Position numbers and translations under genes: made by a program. The notes below the pieces were generated by a model, which saw nothing but the letters and a program-made list of their open reading frames with translations, had not been told where the DNA came from and made no database searches. Shown here one piece after another: positions 7,362 through 14,932 of a DNA stretch of 54,437 bases. Position 1 is the stretch's first letter. Each line of letters opens with the position of its first letter. This stretch comes from an uncultured Pseudomonadota bacterium (lineage in GTDB: Bacteria > Pseudomonadota > Alphaproteobacteria > RF32 > CAG-239): contig CADBEI010000025.1 of assembly GCA_902793695.1 (NCBI GenBank), forward strand, positions 1-54,437, written 5' to 3'.

Positions 7362-7438
7362 TGGTAGCGAGGGTCGGATTCGAACCAACGACACGCGGAT
7401 TATGATTCCGCTGCTCTAACCAACTGAGCTACCCCGCC
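7362..7438 (-). tRNA. tRNA-Met (anticodon CAU)
   Basis: The 77 bases fold as a full tRNA. The acceptor stem GGCGGGG pairs with CCTCGCT (two G-U pairs), the D arm is GCTC-AGTTGGTTA-GAGC, the anticodon arm is GCGGA-ATCATAA-TCCGC, and the T loop is TTCGAAT. It ends in encoded ACCA. The GGCGG...CCGCTACCA form matches elongator methionine tRNA of alphaproteobacteria rather than Ile2. Its last 17 bases are the attachment site of the adjacent element. Confidence 0.92.
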
Positions 7439-7480
7439 ATAAGCTGGATAGATTATTACATATCGTCGCCGTTGTCAATA

Positions 7481-8440
7481 TTATTTTTCGATTTTTTTCG
7501 ATTTTTTTCTTTCCGGTAATGAAAATTCATATATTATCAATACGATACCAGATATTATCAACGGTAATAAATAATAAATAATGCGGTATAAAATCAAAAT
7601 TGCAAACAATGTCGCCTGATTCAAATCTTCCGGTAACAGGTTGGTAAACACCACCTCAAACACGCCCAATCCCCCCGGAACCTGACTGTATATCCCGAGC
7701 AACTGTGCCGTAATAAATACGCCGATAAAAGTGAAAAACGGAATATCTATATAGCTTTCCATAATAAAATACAGCACCAATGATGCCATCAAAATATCGG
7801 CACTGCCGATGAGCATTTGCGCCAACGCCATTTGCGGCGAGGGGGTATCAAATTCGATTTCTTTAATGACAATCGGTTTTTTATAAAACATACAACCCCA
7901 AAAATAAAATAATAATCCGCATACCGAAAGCGTCAACACCGCCCAATTAACATAACGTGAAGACATCGCGGTTAAAACGTGTTGCGGCGAACAAATGACT
8001 CCGATAATCACCAGAAAGAAACAGGCAATTAAATAGGTAAAACCGGAAAAAGTCACGATTTTAACAATATCTCCGGCCGGAACTCTCCACCTCGTATACA
8101 GCCGATAACGTATCGCACCTCCGGAAACTACGGCGTGTCCGGCGTTGTTGCTGATGGCAAACCCCAGAAAACCTGCAAACATCCATTTCCAAGCCGCTAA
8201 TTTGTGCTTTATATATTTTAACGCCAAAAAATCATAAGAAGATAAAGCTATATATCCGCATAACGAAGCTATGCAGGCAAATAGAATATTGCGATTGGGT
8301 ACGTTTATCACCGCTTGTTTTATCTCCTCGAGTGAATATTTGGAAAGCTGATGATAAATCATAAAAGCAGCCAGCCCGAAAAAGAATAATCCGGACCACG
8401 ATAATATTTTGCGTAACAATCTTTTAGTTTTTCTGCTCAT
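7481..8440 (-). CDS. LPG_synthase_TM / UPF0104 family integral membrane protein
   Basis: The 319-residue protein has about eight hydrophobic segments and the family pattern SNNAGHAVVSGGAIRYRLY near residues 100-118 and VPGGLGVFEVVF near 255-266. It corresponds to the flippase part of MprF without a C-terminal aminoacyl-transferase domain, so it may move a lipid rather than modify it. It starts six bases after the end of the Sel1 gene, so the two are probably one operon. The lipid substrate cannot be told from sequence. Confidence 0.8.
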   Translation of the reverse strand: MSRKTKRLLRKILSWSGLFFFGLAAFMIYHQLSKYSLEEIKQAVINVPNRNILFACIASLCGYIALSSYDFLALKYIKHKLAAWKWMFAGFLGFAISNNAGHAVVSGGAIRYRLYTRWRVPAGDIVKIVTFSGFTYLIACFFLVIIGVICSPQHVLTAMSSRYVNWAVLTLSVCGLLFYFWGCMFYKKPIVIKEIEFDTPSPQMALAQMLIGSADILMASLVLYFIMESYIDIPFFTFIGVFITAQLLGIYSQVPGGLGVFEVVFTNLLPEDLNQATLFAILILYRIIYYLLPLIISGIVLIIYEFSLPERKKSKKIEK

Positions 8441-8446
8441 TTCGCT

Positions 8447-9571
8447 TTACATATTGTTTTCAATATATTTTCTGATATTGGAACCATACGTTTGTCTGAT
8501 GTATGACGTCAGTTCTGATGGTGCACTCTGATAGTTTTGAGCGGCTTCTTGCGCCTGTGTCAGCTCTTCCAATTTCATTTCCGCCGTGAGGGCATCACGC
8601 TTTTGGGCTGCATCCGGAACGTTCTTTGATGAGGCAATATTAAACAACGAGTGAGCCAGAACAAAATTCTTGGCGCACATAACACCATCGGCATAAATCT
8701 GAGCCAATTCCATAACGGCTTCCATATTATTTTGCGCCACGGCAGAACGATAAGAATTAATTGCATTTTGATAGTTTTGTACGGTACCTTTACCTTCGGC
8801 ATACATCCGTGCCAAAATCAGCTGCGATTCATCAATTTGTGCCGGAGATTCGGCCGCCGCTTTAATCAGTTGAAATGCTTTTTCATAATCTTGTGGCACC
8901 ACAAACCCTTTATAATAAGCGTAGCCGAGCATAAACTTGGCAATATTGTTTTTTGCTTGTGCCTTTTCAAATAATTCGATTGCTCTTTTATTTCGTTCGG
9001 CATTTTTCTTGCCTCCGGTCAGATAGATGAATGCCAGATTAAGTGCGGCGTTATCGTTGCCCAACTCGGCGGCTTCGCGGAACAGTCCCAATGCTTTTCC
9101 AATGTTCTTTTGCGTGCCGATACCACTAAAATAAAGGCTACCCAAATTATTAAGCGCAATTGGGTCTTTTTGTTCTGCGGCCAAGGTGTAATAATGCAAT
9201 GCTTTGGTAAAATCTTGCTCAACGTCATCTACACCGTAAAGATATATATAAGCCAATTCCATCTGACTTTCAACATCACCTGAGTCGGCCGAGCGAGTCA
9301 GTTTATCGAATAAATCTTCTTCAACTTCTTCTGTGGTTTCATTCGAATCACCGCCGCTGAAAAATTTGGTAATCGGGCGCATAAAGCCGAAGATACCGCC
9401 GGATTTTTCTTCTTTTTCTTCCGGCTCGTCAACCCTGGCGTCGGTTTGCGCGGTTTCGCTGTCACTTAAAAACATTTCGTCGGATAACAAATCCACATCA
9501 CCGCTGGCGGCAAATAAATTATGCGTCGTCAAAAGCGTAATAAAAGCAATGCTGAACAATATTTTCTGCAT
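8447..9571 (-). CDS. Exported Sel1/TPR-repeat protein
   Basis: I start at the ATG giving MQKILFSIAFITLLTTHNLF, with AAAGG before it. The five codons upstream begin with TTG. The 374-residue product has a signal peptide cleaved near AASG, an acidic linker, and from about residue 85 a series of Sel1-like repeats (MELAYIYLYG, NNLGSLYFSGIG, FMLGYAYYKGF, LARMYAEGKGT, MELAQIYADGV). Sel1 repeats form a helical scaffold for protein contacts in the periplasm. It heads the two-gene unit with the membrane protein downstream. Confidence 0.85.
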   Translation of the reverse strand: MQKILFSIAFITLLTTHNLFAASGDVDLLSDEMFLSDSETAQTDARVDEPEEKEEKSGGIFGFMRPITKFFSGGDSNETTEEVEEDLFDKLTRSADSGDVESQMELAYIYLYGVDDVEQDFTKALHYYTLAAEQKDPIALNNLGSLYFSGIGTQKNIGKALGLFREAAELGNDNAALNLAFIYLTGGKKNAERNKRAIELFEKAQAKNNIAKFMLGYAYYKGFVVPQDYEKAFQLIKAAAESPAQIDESQLILARMYAEGKGTVQNYQNAINSYRSAVAQNNMEAVMELAQIYADGVMCAKNFVLAHSLFNIASSKNVPDAAQKRDALTAEMKLEELTQAQEAAQNYQSAPSELTSYIRQTYGSNIRKYIENNM

Positions 9572-9647
9572 AATATAACCTTTCAAAATAACTTTGCATT
9601 ACAATAATACGAAAATAAAGATGTTTCAAGGCAAAAAAATAAATTGC

Positions 9648-9676
9648 TTGTAATATTTTTTATTTTGGTTTAGATA
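9648..9676 (+). promoter_or_regulatory. Predicted promoter of uup
   Basis: TTGTAA (9648-9653), a 17-base spacer and TAGATA (9671-9676) lie 20 bases before the uup start, in the divergent gap to the Sel1 gene. This leaves a very short leader. Confidence 0.5.
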
Positions 9677-9696
9677 TAGTCCGAAAGGTTGAAAAT

Positions 9697-11499
9697 ATGG
9701 TTGTGGAAGCTCCGATATATACAGTGCGCGGGGCACGTTTGAGTTTTGGTCTGAAGCCGCTTTTTCTCGGGGTTGATTTATACATTAACCGCGGTGATAA
9801 AATATGTCTGGTCGGACGCAACGGATGCGGAAAATCAACGCTCTTAAAAGTTATTGCCGGCGAAATCGAGGCTGACGACGGCGAATTTTTTATGCAACCG
9901 GGAATGCGTGTCGGCTATATGCCGCAGGAGCCTGATTTAAGCGGTTGTAAAACCTTGCGCGAAGTGGTGGAAAGCGGTTTACCGTCAACCGAAAAAAATC
10001 AAACCTATCGTGCCGATAAACTGATTGAATATTTTGATATTCGCGCCACACAAAATCCGGCGGAATCTTCCGGCGGCGAGTGTCGTAAAGCCGCTTTGGC
10101 CAAGGCTCTTATCGGCGAGCCCGATATTTTACTCTTGGATGAGCCTACCAACCATCTGGATATTGAAGCCATTGAAAAACTGGAAGATATAATTAAGCAA
10201 TTTGCGGGCGCAGTAATCGTTATCAGTCACGACCGTTCGTTTTTGTGCCATATTTCGCACACCACATTTTGGTTGGATAGGGGGATTTTGCGCCGCAATA
10301 ATAAAAGTTTTTCACATTTTGAAGAATGGGAAGATCAGGTTATTGACCAAGAGATTATCGAACAAAAGGCGTTGAATAAAAAAATCGCCGAAGAAACCGA
10401 GTGGCTGCACAAAGGAGTGACAGCACGGCGCAAGCGCAATATGGGACGTTTGCGGCGCTTGCAACAACTGCGACAAGAACGGCGCGAGCAAATCAAGATG
10501 ATGGGCTCGGTTAATATGGAGGTGGAAACTGCCGAACAGCGCTCAAAAATGGTGATTGAAGCCAAGCACGTTTATAAGGCATTCGGCGAGCGGCAACTGA
10601 TTAAGGATTTTTCAATTCGCATTATCAAAGGGCACAAACTCGGTATTGTCGGTCCCAACGGCTCGGGCAAATCGACACTGATAAAGCTGTTAACCAAGCG
10701 TCTGGAACCGGATTCCGGCTTTATCCGTATCGGTAAAAATCTGGAGGAGGCGTATTTTGACCAGAATCGCGTCACGTTGGACCCTAAAAAAACTCTGTGG
10801 AAAACTTTGTGCAACGAAGGCGACCATATTTGGGTGCGCGGGCATTTTCGCCATGTGGTGGCGTATTTGAAAGACTTTTTATTCAAGCCGGAGCAAGCGC
10901 AGTGTCCGGTGGCGGCATTGTCCGGCGGCGAGAAAAATCGTCTGATGTTGGCGGTGGCATTGGCGCGCCCGTCAAATTTATTGGTATTGGACGAGCCGAC
11001 CAACGATTTGGATATGGATACGCTTGATTTGTTGCAGGAAGTGTTGGACGAATACGAAGGGACGGTGCTGATTGTCAGCCACGATCGCGATTTTATGGAT
11101 AAAGTTGCCACGTCTCTGCTGTATATGAAAGGTGATGGTACGATTTATGAACACGTCGGCACTTATACCGAATTGCTGGAAAAATTGAAAAACAAGCCGG
11201 AAAGTAAAACGGCAAAAAAAGCTTCGGTCAAGACAGAACCAAAAGTAAGAGAACGCAACAAAACTGCCAAATTAAGCTATAAAGAGCAGTATTTATCGGA
11301 TAATTTACCGAAAGAAATCGCCGAATTGGAAGCTGCAAACAAGGCAATCGAGGTTGCGCTCGGCAATCCGAATTTATATACCGACGATCCGCAAAAATTT
11401 GATGAACTGACCACAACTTTGGCGGCCAATAAAGAGGCAATTTCGCAAAAAGAAGAACAATGGCTGGAAATTCAACTCAAAATTGAAGAAATGTCATAA
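9697..11499 (+). CDS. uup: ABC-F family ATPase, Uup type
   Basis: The 600-residue cytoplasmic protein has two ABC domains. The first has Walker [10 protein letters not shown], signature [15 protein letters not shown] and Walker [13 protein letters not shown]. The second has [24 protein letters not shown] and [19 protein letters not shown]. The linker between them is basic ([18 protein letters not shown]). The tail (about 525-600, KLSYKEQYL onward) is the coiled-coil domain of Uup. ABC-F proteins act on the ribosome or on branched DNA; Uup mutants in E. coli show increased transposon excision. No membrane segments are present, so it is not a transporter. It is probably a single-gene unit. Confidence 0.9.
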   Translation: MVVEAPIYTVRGARLSFGLKPLFLGVDLYINRGDKICLVGRNGCGKSTLLKVIAGEIEADDGEFFMQPGMRVGYMPQEPDLSGCKTLREVVESGLPSTEKNQTYRADKLIEYFDIRATQNPAESSGGECRKAALAKALIGEPDILLLDEPTNHLDIEAIEKLEDIIKQFAGAVIVISHDRSFLCHISHTTFWLDRGILRRNNKSFSHFEEWEDQVIDQEIIEQKALNKKIAEETEWLHKGVTARRKRNMGRLRRLQQLRQERREQIKMMGSVNMEVETAEQRSKMVIEAKHVYKAFGERQLIKDFSIRIIKGHKLGIVGPNGSGKSTLIKLLTKRLEPDSGFIRIGKNLEEAYFDQNRVTLDPKKTLWKTLCNEGDHIWVRGHFRHVVAYLKDFLFKPEQAQCPVAALSGGEKNRLMLAVALARPSNLLVLDEPTNDLDMDTLDLLQEVLDEYEGTVLIVSHDRDFMDKVATSLLYMKGDGTIYEHVGTYTELLEKLKNKPESKTAKKASVKTEPKVRERNKTAKLSYKEQYLSDNLPKEIAELEAANKAIEVALGNPNLYTDDPQKFDELTTTLAANKEAISQKEEQWLEIQLKIEEMS

Positions 11500-11502
11500 A
11501 AA

Positions 11503-12258
11503 TCAATCTTCATTCCATATTTGCGGCAGGATTTTATCCCATCCGCCGTTATGGGTGGCACCTTCAACCACAACCACTTCCCCCGTATCTGCAACAAAAT
11601 TTTGATTAAGCTCCGGCGGCATTACCGTATCTTTGCTGCCGACATAATGAATTTGCAAAATCTTGGCAAAAGCGGCGCGATAATCGTTCAAATCTGCCGA
11701 TTCGTCAAGCGGAGGAACGTTATGATACGCCGTCCATGCCGGATGGTCCAAGTTTCCGCCGACGGTTATGATTTTTTGCACTTTTATTTCCGGATGCGTT
11801 ACGGCAATCAAACCTGCAATTTGCGCACCGCCGGAAAATCCGACCAAGGTAATCGGATGTGCGCCGACAATTTGCTTTACGGCCTCGGCTTGCGCTGCCA
11901 CGATTTCGGGAGCAAAACGCGCGGTGGTCCAATATTTTTGCTCACATTTTTTGTTTTGCACAAACTGACAGGCGCGTGCCATATAAACCACATTGGGGTG
12001 CCGGTCGGCAAAGGCGGTTGTGCGCATAAAAGTGCCGCGCGGAGTAGGGTTATCGGTCGGTCGGCCGTAAGCATTAAAAGCATAGCCGTCACCTTCAATA
12101 TACACTTTATATGGCGCATTCGGTTGCTCGATTTTTTGCCATACGGCAAAGTCAAAATCAGCGGTTTGCACCACCGAATACTTGAAATCGGCGGGAATTT
12201 GCAACGGCGCGACGCATCCGGCCACAACCAAACACATTAATAACAGACGAATTTTCAA
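11503..12258 (-). CDS. Lipoprotein of the alpha/beta-hydrolase fold
   Basis: The best start is TTG at 12258, eight bases after AAGGATAA. It gives MKIRLLLMCLVVAGC, a short lipoprotein signal with the lipidated cysteine at residue 15; longer frames spoil this signal. The 251-residue mature part has the nucleophile elbow GFSGGAQIAG, an acid in the GSKDTVMP loop and a histidine in ATHNGGW, so a serine-hydrolase triad is present. The substrate is unknown. The gene ends four bases from the end of uup and is convergent with it. Confidence 0.75.
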   Translation of the reverse strand: MKIRLLLMCLVVAGCVAPLQIPADFKYSVVQTADFDFAVWQKIEQPNAPYKVYIEGDGYAFNAYGRPTDNPTPRGTFMRTTAFADRHPNVVYMARACQFVQNKKCEQKYWTTARFAPEIVAAQAEAVKQIVGAHPITLVGFSGGAQIAGLIAVTHPEIKVQKIITVGGNLDHPAWTAYHNVPPLDESADLNDYRAAFAKILQIHYVGSKDTVMPPELNQNFVADTGEVVVVEGATHNGGWDKILPQIWNED

Positions 12259-12338
12259 CTTGTTATCCTTTCTCTCCGCCATCATAATGCTTTTAACGTA
12301 AAAAATCAAGCTTCGGCTGAGAATGTGCAAAATTCGAT

Positions 12339-12367
12339 TTGACAATTGTGTTTTTTCATTTTATCCT
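12339..12367 (+). promoter_or_regulatory. Strong predicted promoter of the structured RNA
   Basis: A perfect TTGACA (12339-12344), a 17-base spacer and TATCCT (12362-12367) predict a transcript start near 12374. No gene start is near, and the next 200 bases fold extensively and end in a terminator. Confidence 0.7.
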
Positions 12368-12373
12368 CAAATT

Positions 12374-12580
12374 CAGGTATGGGAGACTATACTCAGGGCG
12401 TCAGAAACCCTTTACTAAAACATAGTCGCATTGAATATGGCGACTCATAAATTATATGTTGACATCTGTTTCGGACGGATGGTCGGCTGAATAAGGCTAC
12501 GCCAAATAGGTCGCGCCGTTTTTTATGTTTTAGTACGGTTTCTGAACATTCACCCGCTTTCTGATGAAAGCGGTTTTTTG
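12374..12580 (+). ncRNA. Structured RNA of unknown family, about 205 nt
   Basis: Between a consensus promoter and an intrinsic terminator lies a segment without open frame. A long-range stem joins 12401-12409 to 12537-12545 (9 bp) and 12414-12424 to 12524-12534 (11 bp). Inside it are local hairpins GTCGC/GCGAC (12425-12444) and CATCTGT-TTCGG-ACGGATG (12463-12481), with further pairing, giving a multi-branched fold. It could be an independent small RNA or a leader controlling the glycosyltransferase gene that starts 29 bases after the terminator. I could not match it to 6S, SRP, RNase P, tmRNA or a known riboswitch. Confidence 0.65.
12551..12580 (+). terminator. Rho-independent terminator
   Basis: CCGCTTTC (12554-12561), loop TGAT, GAAAGCGG (12566-12573) and six T residues. 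It ends the structured RNA and lies just before the glycosyltransferase gene, so it could also act as a conditional attenuator. Confidence 0.85.
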
Positions 12581-12608
12581 TTTTAATTAACTAAACCGGA
12601 GCAGAAAC

Positions 12609-13574
12609 ATGAATAAACAGATGGCAAAATTGGCAACAATGTTCATTAGAGACAGAGATGAGCGCAAAAAACGACAAAAAGAGTTGATTGAGCAGTCCAT
12701 AAATAAAACAAAATTGATTATGGTACTTCTATGCAAAGATGAGGCTGATATTTTAGATGATTGGTTTTTGTTTCATAAAGCGATGGGGGTAGATGCTTTT
12801 ATTGTTACGGATAATAATTCAACCGACGGAAGCCGTGAAATTTTACAAAAGTATAAGGATAAAGGCTGGATTCTTGAGCTGATTGACGAACCGAGTACAA
12901 CCATACATCAGGCAGACTGGTGTAATCGAATGATATTGACCGCCAAAAATAAATATAAAGCCGACTGGATTATCAGCTCCGACGCCGATGAATTTTGGTA
13001 TGCTCAATCATTGAATCTGAAGCACGATATTGTTGAAAACGGTGATTGCAATTTATTAAGCGTATATCTCAAGAATTTTATCCCATACCTAAACTCGGAA
13101 AATTTTATAAATGAACCATATTTTATCGGCCGCGGATTACACCGGTTTGAAGAAGAAAAATATAACATTAAAAGCAATATGTATTCGTATGAAGACTTAA
13201 CTCCCAAAGTTATTATGAAAGCTTCGGACTATAAAATGATAGGAGAGGGAAATCATAAGGCAAGAATGTATCATAAACGTAAAAGTAATATTGCCGATAT
13301 TGTAGTATATCACTATTTTATCCGTAACTTCAAACACTTCAACGATAAAGTTCGTAAAGGAGGTGAAGCAATTAAAAATTTATCAGATAAATCATTCGGT
13401 ACTCATTGGCGAGATTGGTATGAAAATTATTATCTGACAGATAAAATGCAAGTCGCTTGGAATGAGTATTTTTTATTTAAACGATTTAATGACTTGTGCA
13501 ATATCGGGGTTATAGTCAAAGATACCTCCATCGCCGATTTTATGGAGCAAATACGAGAAACAGAAATTAAATGA
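12609..13574 (+). CDS. Glycosyltransferase family 2-like protein
   Basis: The 321-residue cytoplasmic protein has a GT-A type fold: LIMVLLCKDEADILDDW near 37-53, VTDNNSTDGSREIL near 66-79 and the metal-binding DxD region SSDADEFWYA near 122-131. It belongs to the group that keeps the 'CKDEADILDDWFLFH' opening (Glyco_tranf_2_4-like) and should transfer a sugar from a nucleotide donor to a surface glycan. A downstream histidine-rich stretch (IVVYHYFIRNF) fits this group. It stands alone after the structured RNA and is convergent with the M48 protease gene. AT content is higher than in its neighbours, which may mean recent acquisition. Confidence 0.75.
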   Translation: MNKQMAKLATMFIRDRDERKKRQKELIEQSINKTKLIMVLLCKDEADILDDWFLFHKAMGVDAFIVTDNNSTDGSREILQKYKDKGWILELIDEPSTTIHQADWCNRMILTAKNKYKADWIISSDADEFWYAQSLNLKHDIVENGDCNLLSVYLKNFIPYLNSENFINEPYFIGRGLHRFEEEKYNIKSNMYSYEDLTPKVIMKASDYKMIGEGNHKARMYHKRKSNIADIVVYHYFIRNFKHFNDKVRKGGEAIKNLSDKSFGTHWRDWYENYYLTDKMQVAWNEYFLFKRFNDLCNIGVIVKDTSIADFMEQIRETEIK

Positions 13575-13582
13575 TAAAACCG

Positions 13583-14932
13583 TTAAAATCCGCGGGTTTG
13601 GCGGTCGCGTTTGATACGCTGTTCCAAGTCGGAAATCTTGAGCTCCAGACTCTTGTCTGCACCGGCTTTGCGTGCATTATCCAACTGTTTTTGCGCCACA
13701 TCCAAATTATCCATTTCATAGCTGAACTCGGCCGCCGCATACAGTGAACGTGCCCGCTGACCATTCATATCATAAGCGCGCGATAACATCATCCAACCGC
13801 TCGCGGTTGGTGTTTTGAGCTGCGCTTGCTGCAACAAATTAATAATGCGTTGCAACTGCGTTTTATCCGGATTATTTTCGAGCATAGCTTGGGCCAAACT
13901 GGTCTGCAACAACGGATTGTTCGGCAGTAGTTTGAGTGCGGTTTCGTATTCTTTAACACTTTGCTTTACCTGTCCGCTTTCAAACAAAAACTGACCTTTC
14001 AACTCGTGAAAATACGGATTGTTCGGCTGTTCGGCAATCAATCCGTCAATCAGACGTTGCGCTTCCGACAAATTATTCTGCCGAAATGCCAGAATGCTGT
14101 GGGCATAACGCGCCGGTGACGAACTGTCGCCCGCCGGATACATTCGCATAACCTTTTGTTTATCCAATAAAAACGCCGCCAGTTTAGCTTTTATCATTAA
14201 AAATTCGCCGTCCAAACGATGTGCGCTCGGATAGTGATTGCTTTTGCCGGCCTCGATAAAGTGATTAATACGTTCGGTCGTCAGCGGGTGCGTGCGAAAA
14301 TAATTGTTTTCCGTAACACCGCTTAAGGCATTTTTCTTTTTGATTTTAGTCATAAAATTCTGCAAACCGATAGTTGATTGCTTGGTTTGTGACAGTAGCT
14401 TTATCGCACTTTCATCAGCACTCCGTTCTTCTCCCATCTGATAGTGCAAAATACTGTTGATGGCCGAACTTTGAGAGCCGAGCATAATTGCCATTGCCGC
14501 ATCGCCTCGTCCGGTGGAGACGGCGGTAGCTCCGGCGGCAATCATCGAGCCGAGCATCACATATTTCATTTTTTCTATTTTCAGCTGTTGTCGTACGATG
14601 TGTCCGCCCATAATATGTCCGGTTTCGTGTGCCAAAATTCCAGAGAGCTCATTGACGTTGTCAGCCTCAATCAACGTGCCGGTATTCACAAACATATAGT
14701 TACCCTCACTGACAAACGCATTTAAGGAGTTGTCCCGCACCATGTGAACATCGGATTTGAAAGGAATACCGGCCGCTTTATACAGCGGAGCCAAAATTGA
14801 GTTCAAAAAATTCTGGGTTTCGGCGTCGGTAATAAGCGTCACGCTTCCGGCTGCGGCCGATTTGCCGAACACACCGGTCAACAGCAACAAAAGCACAAAA
14901 AAGCGTATTATCCGAGTAATTTTTGCCACCAA
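13583..14932 (-). CDS. Exported M48 metalloprotease with TPR region, BepA-like
   Basis: The 449-residue product starts at TTG (14932) after GGAG and overlaps the last 25 bases of rne. It has a signal peptide (FFVLLLLLTGVFGKSAAA), the zinc motif HETGH (H102, E103, H106) and the third ligand in ERSADESA (about E169). A C-terminal tetratricopeptide region follows from about residue 265 (PYFHELKGQFLFESGQ, ARSLYAAAEFSYEM). E. coli BepA, of the same layout, degrades or assembles outer-membrane proteins in the periplasm, and that role is likely here. The overlap with rne suggests translational coupling. Confidence 0.85.
   Translation of the reverse strand: MVAKITRIIRFFVLLLLLTGVFGKSAAAGSVTLITDAETQNFLNSILAPLYKAAGIPFKSDVHMVRDNSLNAFVSEGNYMFVNTGTLIEADNVNELSGILAHETGHIMGGHIVRQQLKIEKMKYVMLGSMIAAGATAVSTGRGDAAMAIMLGSQSSAINSILHYQMGEERSADESAIKLLSQTKQSTIGLQNFMTKIKKKNALSGVTENNYFRTHPLTTERINHFIEAGKSNHYPSAHRLDGEFLMIKAKLAAFLLDKQKVMRMYPAGDSSSPARYAHSILAFRQNNLSEAQRLIDGLIAEQPNNPYFHELKGQFLFESGQVKQSVKEYETALKLLPNNPLLQTSLAQAMLENNPDKTQLQRIINLLQQAQLKTPTASGWMMLSRAYDMNGQRARSLYAAAEFSYEMDNLDVAQKQLDNARKAGADKSLELKISDLEQRIKRDRQTRGF

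Larger units (their letters stand above)
546..7378. mobile_element. tRNA-Met integrative element, about 6.8 kb
   Basis: The element is bounded by the 17-bp repeat of the tRNA-Met 3' end and has a tyrosine integrase gene ending the cargo next to the tRNA. It is clearly more AT-rich than the flanking chromosome. It carries an HUH Rep-like protein, an ankyrin protein, a serine recombinase and several unknown small genes, but no capsid, conjugation or relaxase-size gene. That suggests an integrated small replicon or a satellite-type element that depends on helpers. The element brings its own terminator (7321-7356) to replace the one separated from the tRNA. Confidence 0.75.

Noticed and set aside
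11521..12240. Long plus-strand frame of 239 codons
   Set aside because: It is the antisense shadow of the lipoprotein hydrolase, which has a signal peptide, catalytic residues and a binding site.
12374..12580. Assignment as 6S RNA, because of length and rod-like pairing
   Set aside because: The 5' and 3' ends do not form the closing stem and the inner part is multi-branched rather than one rod with a central bubble.
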